64,000 nt of DNA from Halobacillus hunanensis (lineage in GTDB: Bacteria > Bacillota > Bacilli > Bacillales > Halobacillaceae), in NCBI RefSeq assembly GCF_900166655.1, contig NZ_FVZB01000005.1, positions 124,001 to 188,000 of the forward strand. The letters are read 5' to 3'. Both the position numbers and the translations under genes were made by a program. This document shows, in pieces, positions 16,651-24,459 of this stretch. Every line of letters starts with the position of its first letter. The stretch's first letter is position 1. The notes under the pieces were generated by a model that had not been told where the DNA came from, did no database searches, and saw only the letters and a program-made list of their open reading frames with translations.

Positions 16651-17672
16651 TGGAACAGCTTTCCTTACAAAACAGAAGCCGCTTTTGGTGGACGATGGGC
16701 AGTTTACTTGTACTAATTGTGGTCATGCTGCTAGTCAGCTTAAATACTGGAGTTGTCCAAATTGCCCCGATGGATGTCATGCGGACATTGTTTGGATTCG
16801 GGAATGAAAGGCAGGAACTGGTGTTATTTGATTTCAGGCTTCCAACTATTACTATTGCTTTGTTAGTTGGAGCTGGGTTTGGAATTTCCGGTGCCATCCT
16901 GCAAGGAGTCACCCAAAACGAATTGGCAGACCCGGGGATATTAGGAATTAACACGGGAGCGGGATTGGCTGTTGTCGTGTACATATTCTTTTTTCAAAGC
17001 TCACTGGCCAATATTAGTGGACTTGGTGTTTATATTCTCCCTTTATTTGCATTGATCGGAGCGTTTGCAGCGGCTGTGCTCGTGTATCTTTTAGCATGGA
17101 AAAAAGGAGTTAACCCTGTAAGGTTGATTCTAGTTGGGATTGGGGTTAACGCGGGATTTAGCGCTGCTTTAATTATTTTTCAAATAAAAATGAATCCGCA
17201 AGATTTCACGCAGGCTTTAGTCTGGCTGTCAGGAGACATTTGGGCTTCAAACTGGAGCTTCGTCATCGCTCTATTTCCTTGGATTATAGGTTTGATCATA
17301 TACAGTATGTATAAATCGCCTGTTATCAATATATTAAATTTAGGAGATCAAATGGCTGTGGGGCTGGGTGCGCGAGTTGAACGAGAACGTCGGCTGCTTC
17401 TTTTGCTGGCGGTAGCCATCGCGGGTTTATGTGTAGCGGCAGCAGGAGGAATTGCATTTCTTGGCTTGATTGCCCCACATATTGCCCGGAGGATAGTTGG
17501 TCCTAAGCATCAACAGCTGCTCCCAGTCACAGCGTTACTAGGAGCTCTCATATTACTTGCGGCTGACACGATTGGGAAGAATATTATTGCTCCTGCTGAA
17601 ATCCCGGTTGGTATTGTAGTCACCATTGTTAGCACACCTTATTTTCTCTATCTGCTTATGAAAACGAAATAA
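16647..17672 (+). CDS. Iron-siderophore ABC transporter permease (FecCD family), subunit 2
   Basis: A 341-residue FecCD-type permease. Family marks are FRLPTITIALLVGAGFGISGAILQGVTQNELADPGILGINTGAGLAV, LNLGDQMAVGLGARV, AAAGGIAFLGLIAPHIARRIVGPKHQQLLPVTALLGALILLAADTIGK and PAEIPVGIVVTIVSTPYFLYLL. ATG 16647 is preceded by GAAAGGAG at 6 nt and overlaps the stop of subunit 1, which indicates translational coupling and a heterodimeric membrane channel. The oxidoreductase gene follows after 15 nt in the same Fur-controlled unit. Confidence 0.92.
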   Translation: MMEQLSLQNRSRFWWTMGSLLVLIVVMLLVSLNTGVVQIAPMDVMRTLFGFGNERQELVLFDFRLPTITIALLVGAGFGISGAILQGVTQNELADPGILGINTGAGLAVVVYIFFFQSSLANISGLGVYILPLFALIGAFAAAVLVYLLAWKKGVNPVRLILVGIGVNAGFSAALIIFQIKMNPQDFTQALVWLSGDIWASNWSFVIALFPWIIGLIIYSMYKSPVINILNLGDQMAVGLGARVERERRLLLLLAVAIAGLCVAAAGGIAFLGLIAPHIARRIVGPKHQQLLPVTALLGALILLAADTIGKNIIAPAEIPVGIVVTIVSTPYFLYLLMKTK

Positions 17673-17687
17673 AAGGAGACTGGACGT

Positions 17688-18677
17688 ATGAGTGAACTTT
17701 ATGATGTAACAATAATTGGCGGAGGAACGACAGGGCTTTATACGGCTTTCTATAGCGGCATGCGTGATTTGAAAACGAAAGTCATTGAATATCAGCCGGA
17801 ACTTGGCGGCAAAGTCTCCTTTTTCTACCCGGAGAAAAAGCTCTATGATGTAGGCGGCTTTCCTGGGGTGCTGGGAGAAGATTTGGTTGTCAATGTGAAG
17901 GAACAAGCGTTAAGCGTTCAGCCGACCATCGTAACGGGGGAGAAAATTACAGACTTTGAGAAGCAGGAGGATGGGACAATCGTGTTGACGGCTTCTACTG
18001 GTGAACAGCATTACACAAGAACCGTGATTGTGGCATCAGGATTAGGAACGTATGACATGCGTCCTCTAGATGTGGAAGGAAGTCACTTTTATGAAGGTAA
18101 TCATATCCACTATACGATCCAGAACCTTATGCAGTACACAGGTCAAAAAGCTGCTGTCATTTCGGAGAATCGGGTTGGTTTAGATTGGGCTCTAGCTCTT
18201 GAGAACGTGGCTGCTGAAGTTCATCTCATCAATCGCGGGGCAGAATTTAAAGCTGTTTATGAAAATGATTTGGAAAAGCTGAAGCAATCAGGCGTCCATG
18301 TTCATATGGAAGCGAAAGTAGAAAAGCTGGAAGGTACAGAATCGGAACTGGAAGGAGTTATTCTCGACAACGGGAAGCAAATTCAGACGAACCATTTACT
18401 CGTTTATGAAGGGCTTCAAATTGATAAAAGTTTGTATGACCAATGGGGGTTAGTCACAGACAAGGGACGACTTCCTGTAGGCACTGATATGGCAACTTCA
18501 ATGGAAGGTGTATTTGTTGCAGGGGATGCAGCTGTTTATCCGAGTAAAACGATGTTGATTGCTTCCGGTTTTAATGAGGCCATGACGGCCGTAAACAGTG
18601 CCAAATCATTTATTGATCCAAAGGCTAAATCGCAAGTATATAGTACGGTGATATATAAACATGGCAACAACGAGTAA
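17688..18677 (+). CDS. FAD-dependent oxidoreductase, ferredoxin-NADP reductase type 2-like
   Basis: A 329-residue two-dinucleotide-binding-domain flavoprotein in the iron operon, similar in layout to YumC/YcgT and the staphylococcal siderophore reductase IruO. The FAD site is intact: YDVTIIGGGTTGLYTAF at the N-terminus, ELGGKVSFFYPEKKLYDVGGFP, and VEGVFVAGDAAV near the end with Asp for FAD. The NAD(P)H domain is unusual: where relatives have GGGDSAxDWA, this protein reads VISENRVGLDWALALE, and the following NRGAEFK replaces the usual HRRDxFR for the 2'-phosphate. It may reduce iron released from the siderophore, but its electron donor is in doubt. ATG 17688 follows AAAGGAG. Confidence 0.85.
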   Translation: MSELYDVTIIGGGTTGLYTAFYSGMRDLKTKVIEYQPELGGKVSFFYPEKKLYDVGGFPGVLGEDLVVNVKEQALSVQPTIVTGEKITDFEKQEDGTIVLTASTGEQHYTRTVIVASGLGTYDMRPLDVEGSHFYEGNHIHYTIQNLMQYTGQKAAVISENRVGLDWALALENVAAEVHLINRGAEFKAVYENDLEKLKQSGVHVHMEAKVEKLEGTESELEGVILDNGKQIQTNHLLVYEGLQIDKSLYDQWGLVTDKGRLPVGTDMATSMEGVFVAGDAAVYPSKTMLIASGFNEAMTAVNSAKSFIDPKAKSQVYSTVIYKHGNNE

Positions 18678-18763
18678 TATTTCTCCTAATCTTCTGTTCT
18701 ATTAAAGGTACTTAAGGTAGTGTAAAGCTATACAATCTTTAGTAGTAAGAGAGGAATGAAGTA

Positions 18764-19267
18764 ATGAATCCATTATTGTCAAAGCAGTACGAGTTTCATA
18801 TCTGGGCTTATGAAAAAACGTTTAGGCATATAAAGGGTCTCCCGGAGCATATTTTCGACAAGGAAATAGAAAATGGATTTCCTTCGTTATCTCAGGTGTT
18901 TGCCCATGTGTACCTCGTCGATAACATTTGGCTTGGAACCATCACAGAAAAAAGCTTTGATGAAATACGCAGCTCTATCGGGCAGTGGACAGAAGAAGCC
19001 CAGGTGAACAGCATCGTTGAAATGGAGAAATGGTTTGGTCATCTTGCTCAACAGTACAGGAATTTTCTCCATGATAAACAAGGAGATAGGGTGATCAGGG
19101 TTGACCACCCTGAGTTTGGAAGTTTGACCGCAACCTATTCCGACCTTCTCCAGCATGTTGTTAATCATGGTACCTATCATCGGGGAAATATTACTTCCAT
19201 GCTGCGCCAGATAGGTTATGAAGGTGTGTCGACTGATTATCTATTTTACTTATATGAGATAGAGTAG
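18764..19267 (+). CDS. DinB family protein
   Basis: A 167-residue four-helix protein of the DinB/YfiT superfamily. The metal-binding histidines fit FAHVYLVDNIWLG near residue 46 and VNHGTYHRGNITSMLRQIG near residue 128, the latter being the HxxxHRG motif. It is probably a metal-dependent thiol (bacillithiol)-type transferase, a role known for several DinB-fold proteins; the substrate here is unknown. ATG 18764 follows AAGAGAGGAATG. It is monocistronic, with a terminator 42 nt after the stop. Confidence 0.85.
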   Translation: MNPLLSKQYEFHIWAYEKTFRHIKGLPEHIFDKEIENGFPSLSQVFAHVYLVDNIWLGTITEKSFDEIRSSIGQWTEEAQVNSIVEMEKWFGHLAQQYRNFLHDKQGDRVIRVDHPEFGSLTATYSDLLQHVVNHGTYHRGNITSMLRQIGYEGVSTDYLFYLYEIE

Positions 19268-19308
19268 CTTCTATAGGTGATGGTATGGTAAAGAAATATA
19301 ATACACAT

Positions 19309-19345
19309 AAAAAGGGGACCACAGGCTAATCGGTGGTCCCTTTTT
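19309..19345 (+). terminator. Terminator after dinB-like gene
   Basis: AAAGGGGACCAC and GTGGTCCCTTTTT pair around AGGCTAATCG. Confidence 0.88.
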
Positions 19346-19424
19346 ATGTGTGCACTTGCCAGTTAATCATCATTCTGGAAAGCCTGATATACAATCGTTC
19401 ATAATCTATTAACGTTCTTACTTA

Positions 19425-19890
19425 AGAAGAAGTTGGACTTGCTACACCTGTTTCGATATAAGAGCGGACAAGCTGCCATTGATTGTTGATCAACTTAAAT
19501 ATGTGAAGTATAGATGAGGGGCCGCTTCTTCTCCTTCGATAACCGGAGAAAGATAGAAGCTGGCCAGCCATTCGTCGTCCTTCAATTTTGTGATAGAGTG
19601 ATCCGTATATTTCCACTCCATATCCATGTCAGCAAAATGGTCGGACGCCTGCTTCCACCCTTCGATAGACTCTTGGTATGAGTAATCTGTTACTTCACCA
19701 TCTCTTATTTCTCTAGCTTCTAGATCCCTCGATATAACCTTTCTTAAATATGTAAGATCATGTTGGCTTGAACGGTCTTTAAACTGTTCATAGGCACTAC
19801 AGGATGTGGGGGTCGTTCGGTGTTGGCACACGACGTGCCGAACTTAACCGAACATCCTTGAACACTGAAAATGATAGTTGCTCGCTCCAT
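19425..19890 (-). pseudogene. Frameshifted, repeat-interrupted gene of an NTF2/SnoaL-like protein
   Basis: Two minus-strand frames together encode one small-barrel protein. Frame 1 reads SAYEQFKDRSSQHDLTYLRK through WKYTDHSITKLKDDEWLASFYLSP and then stops; the other frame continues with SSILHIFKLINNQWQLVRSYIETG. A one-base shift near 19520 would join them. The W-x-LVRSYI end and preceding IFKL strand resemble NTF2-like/SnoaL domains. At the 5' end a family-B GTTCGGT hairpin (19815-19853) lies where the N-terminus should be. Upstream of it, ATG 19890 behind GGAAAGGAG starts MERATIIFSVQGCS, possibly the remains of a lipoprotein signal. The pseudogene call is well supported, the original function is not. 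Confidence 0.65.
19815..19853. repeat. GTTCGGT hairpin repeat, family B, copy 2
   Basis: GTTCGGTGTTGGCAC and GTGCCGAACTTAACCGAAC form a bulged hairpin with inner stem GGCAC/GTGCC and outer stem GTTCGGT/ACCGAAC; flanking AGGATGT/ACATCCT extends the pairing. The outer sequences match 14367-14402. It sits inside the 5' part of the broken gene. Confidence 0.82.
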
Positions 19891-20011
19891 TCACTCCTTT
19901 CCTTCTATTCTATCATTATTCTCTCATGCTATTTTAATCCAGACCTCATCATAAATTTATTTTCTATTGTTAGATTCAACATGAGAAATATTTTCCACGG
20001 AGGGATATAAA

Positions 20012-21220
20012 ATGAAAGTTGTGATGATACCATCGGGTTTCAAAGAGTGTTTGGATCCATGTGATGTAGCCGCAGCAATGGAGAAAGGGGCACGTCGCTT
20101 TAATGACGACTTTGATGTTGAGGTTGTGCCAATGGTTGATGGAGGGGAGGGATTTGCGGAAACCCTCATTGGCTTAAAAGGCGGAGAGTTGATTTATAGA
20201 GAGGTAACGGGGCCAGTAGGAGAAAAGATCATAAGTTATCTTGGAGTCTTCGTTGAAGGTAATAGAAAAACAGCTGTTATTGAAATAGCAGCTGTAGCCG
20301 GATTGAAGCTTGTACCTCAGTTTTTAAGAAACCCATTACAAACAACATCATATGGCGTTGGAGAATTGATTCTTTCAGCGCTCGATCTAGGAGTAGATCA
20401 TATTCTGATTGGATGTGGAGATTCCGGAATATCTGATGGTGGTGCCGGAATGGCCCAGGCATTGGGGGCAAGGTTTTACGATCAGGAACATCTGCCTTTA
20501 TCAATTAAAGGTGGGGGCGACCTCATCAAGGCTCGTTATATTGATCCTGGCAACTTAGACAAGCGATTGGGTGAAACCCAGATTGATGTTGCTTGTAACT
20601 GGCAGAATGTCTTATGCGGTGAAAAAGGTGTTGCCCGTGTTTTTGGTCCCCAAAAGGGAGCGACAGGGGAGCAAGTTGAACTGTTAGTGGAAGCTCTAGA
20701 CCATTATGCATGTCTTATTGAGGAGGCGGTATCGAAGGATGTCCGATCGTTGCCAGGAAGCGGCGCCTCAGGTGGATTGGGGGCTGGTCTAATCGCCTTT
20801 GCGGGAGCTGTTTTACATCCAAGGTTCGATCTTATCGGAAATTACATTGATATTGAACAAGCGATAACTAAAGCAGATATCGTCATTACAGCGGAGGGCA
20901 GCCTGGATTCCCAGACAATATCCGGGAAAGTTCCATCCGAGGTTGCTCGCATTGCTAAAGTTCACAATATACCTGTCATCATTATTACAGGGACAATAGG
21001 AAAAGGGGCAAAATTAAATTATCGTGCAGGTATTGATGCGTACTTAAGTATTACTCAAAAGCCGACTTCTCTTAAAAAAGCAATGAAAAAAGCACCACAG
21101 TGGATCGAAGAATGCACAGAAACTGTATTAAGGCAGGTCATCATAGGTTATCAATTGGCTGAAAAAAAGGGTGGTGCATTATATGCTCAGCGGAATGGAC
21201 GGGTATTACAAAAAAAGTAA
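20012..21220 (+). CDS. Glycerate kinase, type 1 (GarK/GlxK family)
   Basis: A 402-residue enzyme that phosphorylates D-glycerate with ATP. Family motifs in order are MIPSGFKECLDPCDVAAAMEKG, VPMVDGGEGFAETL, AVIEIAAVAGLKLV, LIGCGDSGISDGGAGMAQALGARF, LCGEKGVARVFGPQKGAT (family G..GAA..FGPQKGA), SGGLGAGLIAFAGA, DIVITAEGSLDSQTISGKVPSEVA. ATG 20012 follows GGAGGG at 8 nt. The C-terminus extends about 20 residues beyond the usual end and overlaps the start of a DASS-type carrier gene, which suggests uptake and phosphorylation of glycerate or a related hydroxyacid. Confidence 0.93.
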   Translation: MKVVMIPSGFKECLDPCDVAAAMEKGARRFNDDFDVEVVPMVDGGEGFAETLIGLKGGELIYREVTGPVGEKIISYLGVFVEGNRKTAVIEIAAVAGLKLVPQFLRNPLQTTSYGVGELILSALDLGVDHILIGCGDSGISDGGAGMAQALGARFYDQEHLPLSIKGGGDLIKARYIDPGNLDKRLGETQIDVACNWQNVLCGEKGVARVFGPQKGATGEQVELLVEALDHYACLIEEAVSKDVRSLPGSGASGGLGAGLIAFAGAVLHPRFDLIGNYIDIEQAITKADIVITAEGSLDSQTISGKVPSEVARIAKVHNIPVIIITGTIGKGAKLNYRAGIDAYLSITQKPTSLKKAMKKAPQWIEECTETVLRQVIIGYQLAEKKGGALYAQRNGRVLQKK

Positions 21221-22643
21221 TGAACTCAATGTCTATTCGTTAATGGCTCAATTATCCACTAAAACATTCTTTGCAATTAGTTTACAAATCCTCATTTTCA
21301 TATTGGTACTGGAGATAGATGATCTGACTTATAAGGGTAAGGTTTCTTTAATAGCCTTCCTATTTGCCATGGTGTATTGGATCACAACAAAAATCCCTGC
21401 AGGGTTTGTAGCGATGGCAGCCATTGTCTGCATAATTTTAATGAGAGCGGCAGACGAAGAATTGTTGTATCAGGCACTGGCTCAGGAAGTGGTGTGGCTG
21501 ATGATTGGAGCATTTATCATCGGGGAAGCGGTTAAAAATTCCGGACTTGGAGATCGGCTGTGTCAATTCATTATGAATAAGGCTAATAAAAAGGGTAACT
21601 TGCTTTTTGCTCTTGCACAGATATTACTCGTTTCAGCATTTTTTATTCCATCCACCTCAGGAAGGGCAGCGTTATCCTTGCCCATCGTAAGGCAAATAAG
21701 CAAGGGGTTTCATATCGAGGAGAAAAGAGCCTTGGCGATAATTGTACCTGTAGTTATTTTAATGAGCACTTCTGCAACGTTAATAGGGGCCGGTTCGCAT
21801 TTAATTGGTGTCGCATTGCTTGAAAGCACAACGAATCAGTCAATTTCTTATGTTCAATGGTTGGTATGGGGAGTGCCTTTCACTCTTATTGTGACTCTGT
21901 CCACCTACTTAATTGCAAAATGGCTATTGTGGCCAAAAAGTACTGAAGAGGAAGAGGTTCATAGTTATTCTGTTGATCATACTACCAGAAGTAAAAAGCC
22001 TATGGATGAAAAGGAAAAAAGGGCATTAACCCTAATTGCAGTACTGACCCTTGGGTGGATGACACAAGGGCTTCATGGGTATGATATAGGATTTGTTACG
22101 ATAATGGGAGCCTTATTATTTATGGCTCCCAGTTATGGTGTGATTAGCTGGGGGCAAGGTATAAAGTCCGTTTCTTGGCACTTAATTGTATTTGTTGCTG
22201 CAGCCACAGCCATGGGAAATGTGCTAGTGGACACAGGAGTAGTAGAATGGATGGAAGGAGAAATGATCTCAGTCTTGCATTTATTTGAGAATGCACCGGA
22301 ATGGGTCATTATCTTTGTTATTTTACTTGTTACGGTGACAAGTCATTTGTACATTCACTCTCACACTACACGTGCAGTGATTTTTATTCCGAGTTTAATT
22401 GTTTTCAGTGAAACGATGGGGTTTAGTCCTTCAGCGGTAGTTTTTTTAAGCCTGGTTGGTATGAATTATTGCCTAACGTTCCCTGTCAGCTCTAAAGCAC
22501 TGCTAATTTATTATGAAGAAGATGAACTTTCGTTCGATGCTGAGAAATTATTCAAATTAAGCTTCGTACTCATGCTTCCTTATATCTTGCTTATGATGAT
22601 ATTCTATTTTACTTATTGGAAATGGACAGGCATGCACCTATAA
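21183..22643 (+). CDS. SLC13/DASS family anion permease
   Basis: A 486-residue membrane carrier with about 12 spans. It shows ALAQEVVWLMIGAFIIGEAVKNSGLGDRL, an SNT-like motif region FFIPSTSGRAALSLPIV, MSTSATLIGAGSHLIG, and a second repeat with LIVFVAAATAMGNVLVDTGV and HLYIHSHTTRAVIFIPSL. These are the paired substrate and sodium sites of the divalent anion:sodium symporter family. The start is uncertain: ATG 21183 is chosen because AAGGGTGG lies 8 nt upstream, overlapping the kinase gene by 38 nt; ATG 21195 or 21243 are alternatives. Glycerate or a dicarboxylate is the likely cargo from context. Confidence 0.82.
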   Translation: MLSGMDGYYKKSNELNVYSLMAQLSTKTFFAISLQILIFILVLEIDDLTYKGKVSLIAFLFAMVYWITTKIPAGFVAMAAIVCIILMRAADEELLYQALAQEVVWLMIGAFIIGEAVKNSGLGDRLCQFIMNKANKKGNLLFALAQILLVSAFFIPSTSGRAALSLPIVRQISKGFHIEEKRALAIIVPVVILMSTSATLIGAGSHLIGVALLESTTNQSISYVQWLVWGVPFTLIVTLSTYLIAKWLLWPKSTEEEEVHSYSVDHTTRSKKPMDEKEKRALTLIAVLTLGWMTQGLHGYDIGFVTIMGALLFMAPSYGVISWGQGIKSVSWHLIVFVAAATAMGNVLVDTGVVEWMEGEMISVLHLFENAPEWVIIFVILLVTVTSHLYIHSHTTRAVIFIPSLIVFSETMGFSPSAVVFLSLVGMNYCLTFPVSSKALLIYYEEDELSFDAEKLFKLSFVLMLPYILLMMIFYFTYWKWTGMHL

Positions 22644-22675
22644 ATATTCAAAGTTCACAAAGGCTCATCGTCCCC

Positions 22676-23620
22676 TCATTCGTACTCAGTTCGGAACATA
22701 TTTAACTGCAGGTCCTTAGATAATTTCTTAATAAGAGCACCCCCAGCTGTACTGTTTCCTTTTTTGTCAATCGCGGGTCCAACAACGCCTATACCCATAC
22801 GGCCTGGTACAGCTCCAATAATACTGCCAGAGACACCGCTCTTACACGGGAACCCAGCTTCAACAGCGAATTGCCCGGAGGAGTTATACATTCCTGAAGT
22901 CATCATAATAGCTTTCACGGTTCGCAAGTGGTGGGGAGGGATTAGCTTTTCGTGGCTGCCGGGTGCTTTTCCACCGCGAGCCAAAAAAAGGCCGACTTTC
23001 GCAAAGTCATCGCAGCACATCATCACAGCATTGATGCGGAAATAGAGGTCAAGGGCTTCTTCTACATCTGTAATGAGGGCTCCAGTGCTTTGCATGAAAT
23101 AGGCTAAAGAGCGGTTCCGTGCTCCGTTTGCGATCTCGGCCTGATATACTTTTTCATCCATTTCGAGGTTTGGATTATTCGTTAGGTTTCTTAAAAAGTG
23201 TAAATAACGTTCAAAGCGGTTATCGTTATTGCCGCCTTTTATTAAGGAGCAAACAGCAATTGCTCCAGCATTCACCATAGGATTAAAAGGTTTAACTTCG
23301 TCATGAGATTCAAGGGCACTAATGGAATTAAACATCTCCCCAGTAGGCTCCATACCAACCGCTTGAAAGACTCGTTCCTTGCCAAAGTCCTGTAAGGCAA
23401 GCATGAGCGCGATGATTTTGGATGTGCTTTGCATAGGGACTTTATGCGATGAATCACCGGCTGTGAATTGATCCAGGGGTGGTGTAATGATAGATATCCC
23501 CAATTTATCTCTTAATGTCTCGTCAAAATTAGGAAGTGCCGTATTTACATGTCCATTAACGGCATAAGGTCTGCTGTCTTCAATTACTTTGTTCAAATAG
23601 TCGTTTGATAGTTGTTTCAT
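22676..23620 (-). CDS. glsA: Glutaminase
   Basis: A 314-residue serine-dependent glutaminase converting glutamine to glutamate and ammonia. The catalytic SxxK motif is QSTSKI, preceded by FTAGDSSHKVPMQS; further family segments are GMEPTGEMFNSI, PFNPMVNAGAIAVCSLI, RNRSLAYFMQSTG, MTSGMYNSSGQFAVEAGFPCKSGVSGSIIGAVPGRMGIGVVGPAID and KGNSTAGGALIKKLS. The frame is open 37 codons upstream, but ATG 23620 with AAGGAG at 7 nt is the clear start. It is divergent from the ArsR-type gene. Usual family length is about 305-330. Confidence 0.95.
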   Translation of the reverse strand: MKQLSNDYLNKVIEDSRPYAVNGHVNTALPNFDETLRDKLGISIITPPLDQFTAGDSSHKVPMQSTSKIIALMLALQDFGKERVFQAVGMEPTGEMFNSISALESHDEVKPFNPMVNAGAIAVCSLIKGGNNDNRFERYLHFLRNLTNNPNLEMDEKVYQAEIANGARNRSLAYFMQSTGALITDVEEALDLYFRINAVMMCCDDFAKVGLFLARGGKAPGSHEKLIPPHHLRTVKAIMMTSGMYNSSGQFAVEAGFPCKSGVSGSIIGAVPGRMGIGVVGPAIDKKGNSTAGGALIKKLSKDLQLNMFRTEYE

Positions 23621-23743
23621 AAGATAACTCCTTAGTTTAGGTGGTAGAGATATGTACCCTATTATGGTAAAACTAATTACTTTTAAAGTTCTCCTAATTT
23701 GATTTGACAATTCATGGATTTCATATATCATTTAGTTAAATAA

Positions 23744-23758
23744 TTTTTACCGTAAAAA
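23744..23758. promoter_or_regulatory. Candidate operator upstream of the ArsR-type gene
   Basis: TTTTTACCGTAAAAA is an exact dyad around one C, placed immediately before the regulator's ribosome binding site. The half TAATTTTTACYG recurs at 24409-24428 in front of the MFS gene, which suggests that the same protein binds both. Inferred. Confidence 0.55.
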
Positions 23759-23770
23759 AGGAGTTAACCG

Positions 23771-24385
23771 ATGAAAGACATACAACTGCTAACCACCCAT
23801 GATCAGCTCAAAACATTAAGTGATCCTTTTCGTTCTCAATTGTTGCTTCGCCTAATGGAAAAACCCATGACAGGACAGCAATTATCAGAGGTTTTTGACT
23901 TATCAAGGGCTCGAATTCATTATCATTTAAAAGAACTTGAGAAAAATGATTTGGTCCATATTGTAAAAAAGGAAGAAAAGAACGGAATTGTCCAGAAATT
24001 TTATCAGTCGGTATCACGTGGTTTTGTTGCGGATCGCTCATTGCTGCCTCATACAGAGGAGATGAGTGAATCTATTCGACAGATGATGATTAATATGTTG
24101 GATCGCTCGCAAAGACGGGTGTTAAGTGCACCGGAAGAAGCCTTACATGAGGGAACCGGTTCTCAAGACCCAACGGATTGGAAATATTTATCGGCATCAT
24201 TCGAATTCAAGGCGACAGAAGCTGATTTCAAAGCCTGGCAGAAAAAATATTTTGCGTTGATGGAGGAGTTAAATGATATACAGAAGCAGACTCCATCGCC
24301 AGATGCTAAAACGTATTATTTTCATTCATTAGGGATTCAAGTTGATGAACCATTATTTGAAAAAAAGTCTGAAGAAGAAAGCTGA
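23771..24385 (+). CDS. ArsR-type winged-helix transcriptional regulator
   Basis: A 204-residue regulator. The N-terminal winged HTH reads LKTLSDPFRSQLLLRLMEKPMTGQQLSEVFDLSRARIHYHLKELEKNDLVHIVKKEEKNG. A C-terminal domain of about 110 residues (from the helix ESIRQMMINMLDRSQ to the end) distinguishes it from minimal ArsR proteins and probably binds an effector or makes a dimer. ATG 23771 follows AAAAGGAG. It precedes an MFS exporter in the same orientation with a matching palindrome between them, so it probably controls both. Confidence 0.85.
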   Translation: MKDIQLLTTHDQLKTLSDPFRSQLLLRLMEKPMTGQQLSEVFDLSRARIHYHLKELEKNDLVHIVKKEEKNGIVQKFYQSVSRGFVADRSLLPHTEEMSESIRQMMINMLDRSQRRVLSAPEEALHEGTGSQDPTDWKYLSASFEFKATEADFKAWQKKYFALMEELNDIQKQTPSPDAKTYYFHSLGIQVDEPLFEKKSEEES

Positions 24386-24408
24386 CTCAGGCTTTTCTTT
24401 TTTCAGCA

Positions 24409-24428
24409 CAGTAAAATTATTTTTACTG
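24409..24428. promoter_or_regulatory. Palindromic operator upstream of the MFS gene
   Basis: CAGTAAAATTATTTTTACTG is a 20-bp dyad with 8-bp arms CAGTAAAA/TTTTACTG. It lies 32 nt before the transporter start and shares ATTTTTACYG with the dyad before the ArsR-type gene. Confidence 0.65.
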
Positions 24429-24459
24429 AATTACTTTTTTTATCTGAGAGGTGGTTACG

